A stretch of DNA of 64,000 nucleotides from Sporanaerobacter acetigenes DSM 13106. GTDB taxonomy: Bacteria; Bacillota; Clostridia; Tissierellales; Sporanaerobacteraceae. The notes beneath the pieces were generated by a model. The model searched no databases, had not been told where the DNA came from, and saw only the letters and a program-made list of their open reading frames with translations. The DNA lies in contig NZ_FQXR01000002.1 of assembly GCF_900130025.1 (NCBI RefSeq), positions 372,001 through 436,000 on the forward strand, read 5' to 3'. Positions 26,451 to 36,494 of the stretch are shown here, in pieces. Positions within the stretch are counted from its first letter, which is position 1. Each line of letters begins with the position of its first letter. A program made the translations under genes and the position numbers.

Positions 26451-27098
26451 TTACTCTCTTCTGAATTTTTTATATAGTATTATTCCCCCCAAAAATCCAA
26501 AAATATGAGCCCACCATGCCACTCCACCTACAGTTCCAGAAATACCTGACATGATTCCCGAACGAAGTTGAGTTATAAACCATATGAGTAAAAAAATTTG
26601 AGATGGCACTCGTATGAAAAATGGGAAAAATGGAATCAATGTTATTATTCTAGAATGAGGAACCATTATGAAATAAGCCCCCATGACTCCTGCAATAGCT
26701 CCAGAGGCTCCTACAGTTGGCAAATCTGACATAGGATTGAAAACAAAATGAGCAAAACCTGCTATTAGGCCAACCAATATATAAAAGACAATAAAACGAA
26801 AAGTCCCCATATAATCTTCCACATTGTCCCCAAATAGCCACAATGACCACATATTACTTAGTATATGAAGTATATCTCCGTGCATAAACATGCTTGTAAA
26901 TAGCGGAATATAAGATTCAAGATGATTCATTCCCTTAAGAAATCGTGAGGGTATAAAAGCATATTTATATATCATACTTAAAGATTCATCATAAGGCATT
27001 GTCACTTGATTTATAAACACTATTACATTTATAGCTATAATAAACAATGTAGCCACGGGAACCTTTTTACTCTGCACAGTATCCCTAAGTGGAATCAT
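26451..27098 (-). CDS. Rhomboid-family intramembrane serine protease
   Basis: Membrane protease of 215 aa with six hydrophobic segments. The catalytic dyad is Ser132 in VGASGAIAGVMG and His198 in WAHIFGFLGG. His73, His78 and Asn82 in FMHGDILHILSNMWSLWLFG match the oxyanion-site region. Rhomboids cut transmembrane helices of other membrane proteins; the substrate is unknown. It starts 24 bases after proC with a weak ribosome site (AGGGA), so it is probably co-transcribed with proC. Confidence 0.93.
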   Translation of the reverse strand: MIPLRDTVQSKKVPVATLFIIAINVIVFINQVTMPYDESLSMIYKYAFIPSRFLKGMNHLESYIPLFTSMFMHGDILHILSNMWSLWLFGDNVEDYMGTFRFIVFYILVGLIAGFAHFVFNPMSDLPTVGASGAIAGVMGAYFIMVPHSRIITLIPFFPFFIRVPSQIFLLIWFITQLRSGIMSGISGTVGGVAWWAHIFGFLGGIILYKKFRRE

Positions 27099-27122
27099 AC
27101 TATCCCTGCTTTCTTATCTTTT

Positions 27123-27929
27123 TTACTTGCTCATCTCTCTTGATTTATCTGCACATTTTTCCATTGCTGCCAAAACAGCATGCCTAAAACCTTTTTCCTC
27201 CAATGTAGCCACTGCCTCTATAGTAGTTCCTCCAGGAGAACATACATTGTCCTTAAGCTCTCCAGGATGTAAACCTGTTTCTAAAACCATCTTTGCAGAA
27301 CCAAGAACTGCTTGAGCTGCAAATTTATAAGCCATATTCCTTGGCATACCTTCCAATACCGCTCCATCTGCCAAAGCTTCTATAAACATATAAACATATG
27401 CTGGAGATGAACCACTTACAGCTGTAACTGCATCCATTAAATTTCTACTTACAACCTCTGCCTTCCCAAAACTCTCAAAAATACTTATTATCTCTTCCAA
27501 TTCTTCCTTTGTAACTTCCTTGCTAGGACTTATTGCAGACATTCCTTCCCCTACCATGGCTGGAGTATTTGGCATAACCTTCACTACCTTTACTTTTCTT
27601 CCAAAAGCAGCTTGAGTATCTTCAATATCCTTCCCAGCAGCTATAACCACTATTATAGCCTCTTCTTTTATATCATTTTTGATTTGTTCAATAACCATTG
27701 GATATATATGAGGCTTTATCGACAAAACTATTATATCGCATTTTTTTGCTATTTTTAAATTATCCGTAGTAATATTTACCCCATAAATTTCTTTTACCTT
27801 ATCTAACTGCTTTTCATTGAGATCTGCAACTATAATATTTTCTGGAGATACTAGATTTGAGCTTGTTATCCCGCCAATCATAGCACTCCCCATATTTCCT
27901 GAACCTATAAATCCAATTGTCTTATTCAT
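27123..27929 (-). CDS. proC: Pyrroline-5-carboxylate reductase
   Basis: Last enzyme of proline synthesis, 268 aa, normal length. It has the NAD(P) motif IGFIGSGNMGSAMIGG at residues 5-20, KVVKVMPNTPAMVGEGMSA, and the C-terminal family signature around AVLGSAKMVLETGLHPGELKDNVCSPGGTTIEAV. It reduces pyrroline-5-carboxylate to proline using NAD(P)H. GGGAGG precedes the ATG. Confidence 0.96.
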   Translation of the reverse strand: MNKTIGFIGSGNMGSAMIGGITSSNLVSPENIIVADLNEKQLDKVKEIYGVNITTDNLKIAKKCDIIVLSIKPHIYPMVIEQIKNDIKEEAIIVVIAAGKDIEDTQAAFGRKVKVVKVMPNTPAMVGEGMSAISPSKEVTKEELEEIISIFESFGKAEVVSRNLMDAVTAVSGSSPAYVYMFIEALADGAVLEGMPRNMAYKFAAQAVLGSAKMVLETGLHPGELKDNVCSPGGTTIEAVATLEEKGFRHAVLAAMEKCADKSREMSK

Positions 27930-27996
27930 GTCATACTTCCTCCCATTGTTTTTTATGTCATCTTAATTTTAACACAAAAATTGAAAATATACTACA

Positions 27997-28028
27997 AAAC
28001 CAGCCAAACAAAACATATGGCTGGTTTC
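27997..28028 (-). terminator. Terminator of the double-SIS/PTS operon
   Basis: Arms AAACCAGCCA and TGGCTGGTTT around an 11-base loop with TTGT following on the minus strand, directly after the SIS gene stop at 28032. Confidence 0.85.
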
Positions 28029-28031
28029 ATT

Positions 28032-29108
28032 TTATTCAACTCTTGTATTTGCAAGTTTAGTAAAAGAATCATTGGCTTGTCTATTTGGATCAAGTCCTAA
28101 AACTTCTGGAAGATATGTTGCAATTGCTTGGATACACACAGAAATGTTTATAGAAGACTTTGTATATGGATAGTAATTTACTTGTATTTTATTCTCATCT
28201 TGAATACTTTCATTGTTTGCTTCAATCACTAACATATGATTGACTTTATCCTTAAAATATTCCTCTATTTTTTCATATTCGTTAAATTTGTCATCAGAGA
28301 TCTTTAACAAAATCAAATTAGAATCATGAGCTATCATTCTATGAATACCATGGGAAAATTCACCTATATCGCAAAATGTAGCTGGAATACAAAGAGTTTC
28401 CATTATCTTTAGCATTCCTTCCATAGCTGTTCCAAAATTGGGTCCATGACCTATAATTAAGAAATGATCTATTTTAGCCCATTCCTTGTTGCCCTCTAAC
28501 CAAACGATTGTATTCTTTACATTATCCTCAATATTTCCAATAGATGATCTAATTTCATCCATTATTTCATCATACAAATTAGTTTCTATAGTCTTCTTTT
28601 TCATTCCCAATTCAAGAGCCAATAAATAAAGTTTTAGCAATGATGAACTGTATCCCTTGGTCTTGGCATTAGAATTTTCTTGTCCACAATCAAATTTAAC
28701 AAAATAATCAGATTCCTTGCAAACAGGAGAATTCACATTTTCAGACAAAGCCAAAACCTTGAAATGATATTTGTGAGCTTTTAAAATACCATTGACAGTG
28801 CCTGTACTAGTTCCCGTTTGAGAAATAGCAACAATCAATGTAGTATCAATATCAAATAAATTCAAATCTAACTCTTCAAATTCTTGAGGTGTATATTGTC
28901 TAGTCCTTATATTTGCATATTCCTCATAAAAATGTTTAGAAATATAGCATATATTCAATGAACTCCCAGATGCAACAAAAATAATTTCTCTTATCTTTTC
29001 AGCTTCAATCTCATCTACAATTTCCTCTATATCCTTATTTTTCACAATGTTTTCTAATACAGAAGGAGTTTCTTCTATATATTCCCACATAATACTTTTT
29101 GATTTCAT
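28032..29108 (-). CDS. Double-SIS sugar-phosphate isomerase/deglycase (GlmS-isomerase/FrlB-like)
   Basis: Cytoplasmic protein of 358 aa with two SIS domains, like the isomerase half of GlmS and like FrlB-type deglycases. Phosphate loops: IFVASGSSLNICY (about 44-56) and VAISQTGTSTGTVNG (about 94-108); the second domain has LIIGHGPNFGTAMEG and FSHGIHRMI, where GlmS-type enzymes have the catalytic GEFSHG. The frame opens at 29126, but the ATG at 29108 follows AAGGAG. As the last gene of a fructose-family PTS operon it likely processes the phosphorylated substrate, perhaps an amine-linked sugar (glycosylamine or Amadori type). That substrate is inferred. Confidence 0.8.
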   Translation of the reverse strand: MKSKSIMWEYIEETPSVLENIVKNKDIEEIVDEIEAEKIREIIFVASGSSLNICYISKHFYEEYANIRTRQYTPQEFEELDLNLFDIDTTLIVAISQTGTSTGTVNGILKAHKYHFKVLALSENVNSPVCKESDYFVKFDCGQENSNAKTKGYSSSLLKLYLLALELGMKKKTIETNLYDEIMDEIRSSIGNIEDNVKNTIVWLEGNKEWAKIDHFLIIGHGPNFGTAMEGMLKIMETLCIPATFCDIGEFSHGIHRMIAHDSNLILLKISDDKFNEYEKIEEYFKDKVNHMLVIEANNESIQDENKIQVNYYPYTKSSINISVCIQAIATYLPEVLGLDPNRQANDSFTKLANTRVE

Positions 29109-29109
29109 A

Positions 29110-29562
29110 CTAGTTCTCCTTTGCACTGATAGTTTTTAGAATGACCTTGCAAATTTCCTCTTTATTTTTTTCTGTTTTCAAGAACCTTACAAAATCATCA
29201 TCCATCAATTTGGCTGACAATTTAGATAGCAAAGTCAAATGTAGATTGTCCTTATTTTCTTTTGGTATCAATAAACTAATGATCAAATCAACTTTTGCAT
29301 CTCCCCAAGGAATTATCTCTTTTGTTGTAATCATTAAAATAGATGCTACCTTGATAGATTCAGACTTGGCATGTGGAATAGCCAATATTGAATCAATAGA
29401 AGTTGCAAAAGAATTTTCTCTCTCCCATAAATCTTTTTCAGTTTCCTCAGAATCATCTGAAATACCCAATTGTTCAGCATTTTTTGCAATGAATTCAATG
29501 ACACTATCTCTGGTCTTTAAATCTTCATCTAAAAAGATATGATCCTTGGAAATTATGTCCAT
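29110..29562 (-). CDS. PTS fructose/mannitol-family EIIA
   Basis: Phosphocarrier of 150 aa. The phosphorylated His64 lies in ILAIPHAKSESI, and the rest (KVASILMITTKEIIPWGDAKVDLIISLLIP, LSKLSAKLMDDDFVRFL) is the standard EIIA-Fru fold. The ATG at 29562 is behind AAAGGTG; a longer frame to 29622 overlaps the regulator gene and is rejected. The stop comes one base before the SIS start, so translation is coupled. The regulator upstream carries its own EIIA-like domain, so the operon encodes two. Confidence 0.92.
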   Translation of the reverse strand: MDIISKDHIFLDEDLKTRDSVIEFIAKNAEQLGISDDSEETEKDLWERENSFATSIDSILAIPHAKSESIKVASILMITTKEIIPWGDAKVDLIISLLIPKENKDNLHLTLLSKLSAKLMDDDFVRFLKTEKNKEEICKVILKTISAKEN

Positions 29563-29566
29563 AATA

Positions 29567-31423
29567 TCACCTTTCTCTAAATAATATTTCATACAAATAA
29601 TCATAGGATTTATTCTTAACAATATTCATTATAGTTGCTTCATCTCTAACCAAATCATATAGATAATTAAATACCTTTATACTAGAAGTATCATTTTCAC
29701 TAAAACAAATAAAGATTATCATCTGTATCTTCTCGTCATCCCATACAACTGGTTCCTCAGTCAATCCTACAGCAATTAAAGAACTTGATTGACTAGACGA
29801 AACGCAGTGAGGTATAGCCACTAAATTTCCTATTTTCGTAGACGAAACATGTTCTCTTTTTATCACTTCATTCAATGTATTTTTATCAATTGCATTTTGA
29901 GCTATTAGTTTTTCTCCAATTTCATCAATTAGATCATATTTATCTTGATTTTTAAGATCTGTAAAAAAGCGTTCTTCACTAAATAAGCTCTTAAATGAAT
30001 CATAGGGTTGGCTATTTTCAATGATCACCTTGTCAATGCCTTTATATAGCTCATTGCTGAAAATATCATCCACCAAAACTACAGGAATATCAACATCCAA
30101 ATCTATTGGCGTTGTAGTGATCAACAAATCCGCATTGCTATTATTTATGGAATCAAAATATTTCCCAGGATATATTTCAATAATTTTAAAATTTTCATAT
30201 CTGCTATTGATTTTTTCTTTCAATAAATGGCAATATCCTAATCCTAAATGGCACAATATAATCACTTTATAATTGTCTGTACTAGTAGACTTTTCAGTAT
30301 AAGATGCCAAATGCAAAGCAATAAATCCTATCTCATTCTCATTCAAATTTATATTATAATAATGATTTAATTTGTTGATAAGCATAACGGCAATATTGAA
30401 TTCAACAGGTATATTTGCCTTTATTTCCTTAATAATAGGGTTTTCAACAAACACATTTTTTTCATTTCTTTTAATTAACAATCCAATATGCATTGAAAGT
30501 CTCTCTAAAAAATCCTTATTTATAGGAACTTTATCATCAAAAAAATTTAGTGATTTCAAGCATTCATAAATTATTCTTTCTAAATCCCTATCTTTGATGA
30601 ATTGACTGTTCTTTAATACATCGTCAATATAATTGCTAATATAAAATATATCATAATCAGTAAAATTTATATCATATTTCCACTCAATATCTCTCAAAAT
30701 ATCATTAATAATAGGGTTTGCCAAATTAGACATGTGGGAACTTTCGCTATGCTTTTTACTTCTCAAGATACATATAAGTATCAATTTATTTAAAATTTTA
30801 ATATCAAAATCATTTAAAAGAACACCATTTGAATACAAATTGTTGGTCAATATCTCATCAATTCCAGCAATCAAAGCATCATCAATATTTCCAACTTGAT
30901 AGTATATAGAAGGAACTTTCATCAATATATCTAACATTATCTTTCGAATATCTGATTCAATTCCTTTAATATGCCATTCCAAATCATCTCCTATTACCAA
31001 TTCTAAATTGTAATTGGCCAATAACTCAATCAATTCATTTTTCAACTGATATATAGATGATGAGCTAAAATGCAATAGTTCAGATAGACCATAAATTGTT
31101 TCACCTTCTACATTCAAAAGATGTATAACAATCAAAAACAATCTATGGTCTTTATTGTTTATATCAAAGCTCATTTTGTATTGATTTAACATTGCATCAA
31201 AATCACTTTTTGCATAATTTGGAACAAACAATTTATAGCCCAGGCCCTTAAATGATGCAATATTGCAACCCAATGTATTTATCATAGAATTTATATCACT
31301 TATATATCTAATAACCGTTCTTTTAGATAAATCAAATTGATTTGCCAATTTGTCAGCTGTCACATATCCATCGGGATTATTGCTTATAGATATCAATAAA
31401 TCTAATTTTTGAGAGTCTAGCAT
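29567..31423 (-). CDS. PRD-containing PTS regulator (MtlR/ManR/BglG-like)
   Basis: Product of 618 aa. Order: N-terminal HTH (about 5-70, GYVTADKLANQFDLSKRTVIRYISDI) and second winged helix, two PRDs (about 190-300 and 300-400, the latter ending IGFIALHLASYT), an EIIB-Gat-like segment (VIILCHLGLGYCHLL), and a C-terminal EIIA-Fru-like domain with phospho-His in LVAIPHCVSS. It is a DNA-binding activator type, not an RNA antiterminator, because HTH replaces the CAT domain. It lies within the operon between EIIB and EIIA, so it is likely self-controlled. Ribosome site AGGAG. Confidence 0.9.
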   Translation of the reverse strand: MLDSQKLDLLISISNNPDGYVTADKLANQFDLSKRTVIRYISDINSMINTLGCNIASFKGLGYKLFVPNYAKSDFDAMLNQYKMSFDINNKDHRLFLIVIHLLNVEGETIYGLSELLHFSSSSIYQLKNELIELLANYNLELVIGDDLEWHIKGIESDIRKIMLDILMKVPSIYYQVGNIDDALIAGIDEILTNNLYSNGVLLNDFDIKILNKLILICILRSKKHSESSHMSNLANPIINDILRDIEWKYDINFTDYDIFYISNYIDDVLKNSQFIKDRDLERIIYECLKSLNFFDDKVPINKDFLERLSMHIGLLIKRNEKNVFVENPIIKEIKANIPVEFNIAVMLINKLNHYYNINLNENEIGFIALHLASYTEKSTSTDNYKVIILCHLGLGYCHLLKEKINSRYENFKIIEIYPGKYFDSINNSNADLLITTTPIDLDVDIPVVLVDDIFSNELYKGIDKVIIENSQPYDSFKSLFSEERFFTDLKNQDKYDLIDEIGEKLIAQNAIDKNTLNEVIKREHVSSTKIGNLVAIPHCVSSSQSSSLIAVGLTEEPVVWDDEKIQMIIFICFSENDTSSIKVFNYLYDLVRDEATIMNIVKNKSYDYLYEILFRER

Positions 31424-31455
31424 TTTTCATCCCACTCCTAATTTTTATTAAACAA

Positions 31456-31764
31456 TTATTCAATACTTTCCAAAGCTTTTTTCATAGATTCATCTGCATT
31501 TTTGATGAAGTCATTTGTTTGACATCTATATATTTTAACTCCTTCAAATCTTTCAGCTTCCCTCAATGCTACATCTGTAGCCATAATGATTAAATCTGCT
31601 TCTTCAATCTCTTTTTTGCTCAATCTGTTTTCAATTCCCAATGCACCTTGAGTTTCAACTTTTGCTTTATAGCCTAATTTCTTTGCTGCCTTTTTTATTC
31701 CTTCTGCTGCCATATACGTATGAGCAATTCCTGTAGAACATGATGTCACTCCAATAATCTTCAT
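31456..31764 (-). CDS. PTS fructose-family EIIB
   Basis: Phosphotransferase of 102 aa with the phospho-acceptor Cys9 in the family motif IIGVTSCSTGIAHTYMAAEGI, then KVETQGALGIENRLS and ADLIIMATDVALREAERF. Length is normal for a stand-alone EIIB-Fru. It takes phosphate from the EIIA of this operon and passes it to the sugar in the EIIC channel. GGAGG precedes the ATG; it starts 21 bases after EIIC. Confidence 0.95.
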   Translation of the reverse strand: MKIIGVTSCSTGIAHTYMAAEGIKKAAKKLGYKAKVETQGALGIENRLSKKEIEEADLIIMATDVALREAERFEGVKIYRCQTNDFIKNADESMKKALESIE

Positions 31765-31785
31765 TTTTCATTCCTCCATTTATTA

Positions 31786-32808
31786 TTAATCCTCTTCTAC
31801 ATAATCTTTCTTTAATGCATTAACCATGAGTGCTGTAACCAATGATCCGATGAATATTGCTAAAGCATACCATACTTTATGAGTTGTAACAAATATAACT
31901 ATTGGTCCTCCATGAGGTGCATAACATTCAACTCCTGCCAACATTGAAACAATGGCACCAACAGCACCACCTACACATATACTAGGCAATACTCTAAGAG
32001 GATCCTTTGCTGCAAAAGGTATTGCCCCCTCTGAAATTCCTATCATTCCCATAGCCAATGCTGCTTTCCCCGCTTCTCTATCTTCTTCAGAATATTTTTT
32101 CTTATTCAACAATGTTGCCAATCCCATTCCTAGTGGAGGTGTACAAATAGCAACGGCAACTGGACCTGCCAAAGTATATATCCCCTCACTAAACAATGAC
32201 CAAGCAAATAAACATGCTACTACATTTATTGGTCCACCCATATCAAATGCAGTCATGACACCTAATATAATTGCTAAAACGATTGCATTTCCACCTTGCA
32301 TACTCTTTAAGAAATTTGTCAACGCTATATTCAACGAATTCAATGGAGCTGTAACAACATAATCCATAATAAGCGCAACAGATATTCCACCCAACAAAGG
32401 TATTATAAAAATTGGCATTAGAGCTTTTATAGAATAATGTACTGGAATTTTCTTGATTGCATTAACAATATAACCTGCAAGTATACCAGCTATAATACCA
32501 CCTAAAAATCCTGCACCTTTTGATACTGCAATTGCTCCACCCAACATTCCAGGCATAATACCACTTCTATCAGCTAAACCAAAAGCAATAAATCCTGCAA
32601 GAATTGGTATCATATAACCCATAGACATTCCGCCTAGTTCTTCCAACCTTTTCAATACTGGGCTAGTTATGACTGCTCCTTCTCCAGCCTCAATCCCACT
32701 AAAAGCAATAGATACTGCAATAAATATACCGCCAAATACAACAAATGGAATCATGTAACCTACACCTGTCATAAGTGCTTCTTGAATTTTTTTTAGTTCA
32801 TCTTTCAA
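31786..32808 (-). CDS. PTS fructose-family EIIC
   Basis: Membrane permease of about 340 aa with 8-10 hydrophobic segments: ALMTGVGYMIPFVVFGGIFIAVSIAF, GFIAFGLADRSGIMPGMLGGAIA, ILGVMTAFDMGGPINVVA, ISEGAIPFAAKDPLRVLPS and AGVECYAPHGGPIV are standard EIIC-Fru motifs. The likely start is TTG 32808, 7 bases after GGAGG; the open frame to 32856 would translate that ribosome site (Arg-Gly-Gly), so it is rejected. First PTS gene of the operon EIIC-EIIB-regulator-EIIA-SIS. The sugar is unknown. Confidence 0.92.
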   Translation of the reverse strand: MKDELKKIQEALMTGVGYMIPFVVFGGIFIAVSIAFSGIEAGEGAVITSPVLKRLEELGGMSMGYMIPILAGFIAFGLADRSGIMPGMLGGAIAVSKGAGFLGGIIAGILAGYIVNAIKKIPVHYSIKALMPIFIIPLLGGISVALIMDYVVTAPLNSLNIALTNFLKSMQGGNAIVLAIILGVMTAFDMGGPINVVACLFAWSLFSEGIYTLAGPVAVAICTPPLGMGLATLLNKKKYSEEDREAGKAALAMGMIGISEGAIPFAAKDPLRVLPSICVGGAVGAIVSMLAGVECYAPHGGPIVIFVTTHKVWYALAIFIGSLVTALMVNALKKDYVEED

Positions 32809-32892
32809 AATACTTCCTCCTCTGCTTTTTATTTTGTATTCATTAGTTTCTTCCACTTGAATATATTATAGCAATTTAAAATCTCTGTGATA

Positions 32893-33111
32893 TTAACGTT
32901 TGCCAAAGAAAGTGACACATAAAAAAACCCCCTTGGGAAATCCAAAAGGGTTCTTAGAAAATGCATTTTTAGCTGTCATCATCTCTATTGTATTAAAATC
33001 AGGATGTAGACCTTCTACTTCATCATATGCTACTTGAATTTCAGTATGAAGTTCATCTATCTGTCCATTTAGTCTTTCCAGCAATTCCAGTCCCTTGTCA
33101 TCCTTATTCAT
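32893..33111 (-). CDS. Small hypothetical ORF, possibly a relic
   Basis: A 72-codon frame with an acidic helical first half (about residues 1-47, ending NTIEMMTAKNAF). The last ~25 codons run through a terminator hairpin (32921-32953), which is odd for a working gene and suggests a truncated gene or chance frame. A GTGGGTGG stretch directly abuts the ATG, too close for a good ribosome site. I recognise no family. Confidence 0.3.
   Translation of the reverse strand: MNKDDKGLELLERLNGQIDELHTEIQVAYDEVEGLHPDFNTIEMMTAKNAFSKNPFGFPKGVFLCVTFFGKR
32921..32953 (-). terminator. Terminator or attenuator ahead of the fructose-family PTS operon
   Basis: On the minus strand AACCCTTTTGG pairs with CCAAGGGGGTT (two G-U pairs), followed by a run of seven T. 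It lies about 110 bases upstream of the EIIC start, so it either ends the small upstream ORF or acts as leader attenuator. Confidence 0.75.
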
Positions 33112-33170
33112 CCACCCACTGAGCTTTCGGTTAAATAAATTATATCATTCTTTTATAAATTTATACAGTA

Positions 33171-33208
33171 AAAAAATTTGATGCGCTGAGAACCATCCCC
33201 AGCGCATC
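33171..33208 (-). terminator. Terminator of the GH1/lactose-family PTS operon
   Basis: On the minus strand GATGCGCTG pairs perfectly with CAGCGCATC (11-base loop) and is followed by AAATTTTTTT. It lies just after the GH1 stop at 33215. Confidence 0.9.
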
Positions 33209-33214
33209 TTAGTT

Positions 33215-34994
<1,780 letters not shown>

Positions 34995-35012
34995 ATCTAG
35001 CGTACCTCCCAT

Positions 35013-35348
35013 TTAATCTTTTTTATTTTCCATGGTTTTGTATAAATCTATAAGCTCTCTTGCCAACTCATTAAATGTTATACAATTCATTAAATGATCT
35101 TGAGAATGAACAATCAATAAATTTAATTCTATCTTCTGCCCATCAGATTCCTTAGCTAGCAATTGAGTTTGTGCATTGTGGGCCAGTAGCTCAGAATCTT
35201 GTGCTAATTTCAAATTTTTTTCAGCCAATTCAAAATCAAAATTTTTAGCAGCTCTAATAGCATTCATTGCATCAGATTTGGCGTTTCCTGCATTAATTAT
35301 TATATTCATTATTATTTCCATTAAATCTTGCTCTGTATTTTCTCCCAT
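35013..35348 (-). CDS. PTS lactose/cellobiose-family EIIA
   Basis: Helical phosphocarrier of 111 aa. IIINAGNAKSDAMNAIRAAKNFDFELAEKNL is the first helical pair, and the phosphorylated His lies in LLIVHSQDHLMN near residue 80. It pairs with EIIB downstream and with the EIIC at 36495. A related stand-alone EIIA occurs at 58098. AGGAG precedes the ATG. Confidence 0.94.
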   Translation of the reverse strand: MGENTEQDLMEIIMNIIINAGNAKSDAMNAIRAAKNFDFELAEKNLKLAQDSELLAHNAQTQLLAKESDGQKIELNLLIVHSQDHLMNCITFNELARELIDLYKTMENKKD

Positions 35349-35368
35349 ACAATCACTCCTATAAATAA

Positions 35369-36469
35369 TTAGTTATGACCTATAATAAAATTAAATTTTT
35401 GATTTGGTTTTATAAAATCTAATATAAAAACTTCTTCATCTTTAATTTTAGCAACCACATTAGATTTTCCACTATTCTCAAAATCTTTCAAGGCTATTTC
35501 CAATTCTCCTTTGTAATTTCCATATTCATCACTTTCTATTAAAATATCTCCTCTTTTTATATTTTTAGGTGCATTGTGTATAACAAAACTCTTATCCTTA
35601 TATTTATCCCTACTACTTTTAGTCGATCTAATGACTGTATCAGAAATATCTCCCCTTCTAAAATGGATTTCATCTAGTAATATTGTTTTCTCAATTTCTG
35701 TAACATCCTTTTCAAGAACTATTTCAAAAGATACCATATCTAATCTCATATTTTTTATTTTTGAAAATTCTTCTTCACTTGCAAAGCAGTTAGATATAAT
35801 CACGTCATCAACAATATCTAAAGATATCATGTGCTTCAACTGAACTTGAATTGGCATATATCTGTGCATTTCCAAGGTTGGAAGTTGATTACCGATTGGC
35901 CAAGGCCCAAATGCACTACTATTTTGGCTTGTAATAAAAGCAGCTGTATTCAATCCATATTTTTTAAAATTGTAAGTACATTTTTCAAAATAATCTAATG
36001 GTAGTCCCGTATATTTATGTGGATAAAAATTATGACAACCTATTAGATTATATCTGTTTGGCATATAATCCATAATTGTATCTATATATTTAGTATCATT
36101 ACTCATATTGATTTCAACTTTTAAATTATAATCATTATATGTCATCATAGCCTCTTCATAACCAGAGTATCCCCTGTCCAATCTAAATCCGCTTGCTCCA
36201 ATATCTCTAAAAAATGATAAATTTTCACTATCAACCTTTAATCTTTTTAGTACGAATGGATTGACATCTACAATCGTTTCAAATCCCCTTTTATTTCCAT
36301 AGTCTATAATACTGGAAAATTTATTTATAATCTCATCCTTTGATTTTTCCGTTGACAGTAAACAGGAAAATATTCTTTTAAACCCAGCATCCTTTGCCAT
36401 ATCAATATAATTAAACAATTCACGGTTTGTAGATTTTTCAGGATAAATTGAAATTCCTAAACTTTTCAT
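35369..36469 (-). CDS. mupG: MupG-family protein (DUF871), 6-phospho-N-acetylmuramidase-like
   Basis: Product of 366 aa with an N-terminal TIM-barrel (about 1-240; LGISIYPEKSTN, RIFSCLLS, DIGASGFRLDRGYSGYEEA, NLIGCHNFYPHKYTGL) and a C-terminal small domain (about 250-366). MupG of Staphylococcus aureus hydrolyses MurNAc-6-phosphate-GlcNAc, a muropeptide-derived disaccharide taken up by a PTS. The gene lies between lactose-family EIIC and EIIA, the setting common for DUF871. The nag genes at 7.5-9.5 kb would use the GlcNAc part. I saw no murQ in the window. Family call is firm; substrate is inferred. Confidence 0.85.
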   Translation of the reverse strand: MKSLGISIYPEKSTNRELFNYIDMAKDAGFKRIFSCLLSTEKSKDEIINKFSSIIDYGNKRGFETIVDVNPFVLKRLKVDSENLSFFRDIGASGFRLDRGYSGYEEAMMTYNDYNLKVEINMSNDTKYIDTIMDYMPNRYNLIGCHNFYPHKYTGLPLDYFEKCTYNFKKYGLNTAAFITSQNSSAFGPWPIGNQLPTLEMHRYMPIQVQLKHMISLDIVDDVIISNCFASEEEFSKIKNMRLDMVSFEIVLEKDVTEIEKTILLDEIHFRRGDISDTVIRSTKSSRDKYKDKSFVIHNAPKNIKRGDILIESDEYGNYKGELEIALKDFENSGKSNVVAKIKDEEVFILDFIKPNQKFNFIIGHN

Positions 36470-36494
36470 ATATGCCTCCTTGTTGTAATAGCTT

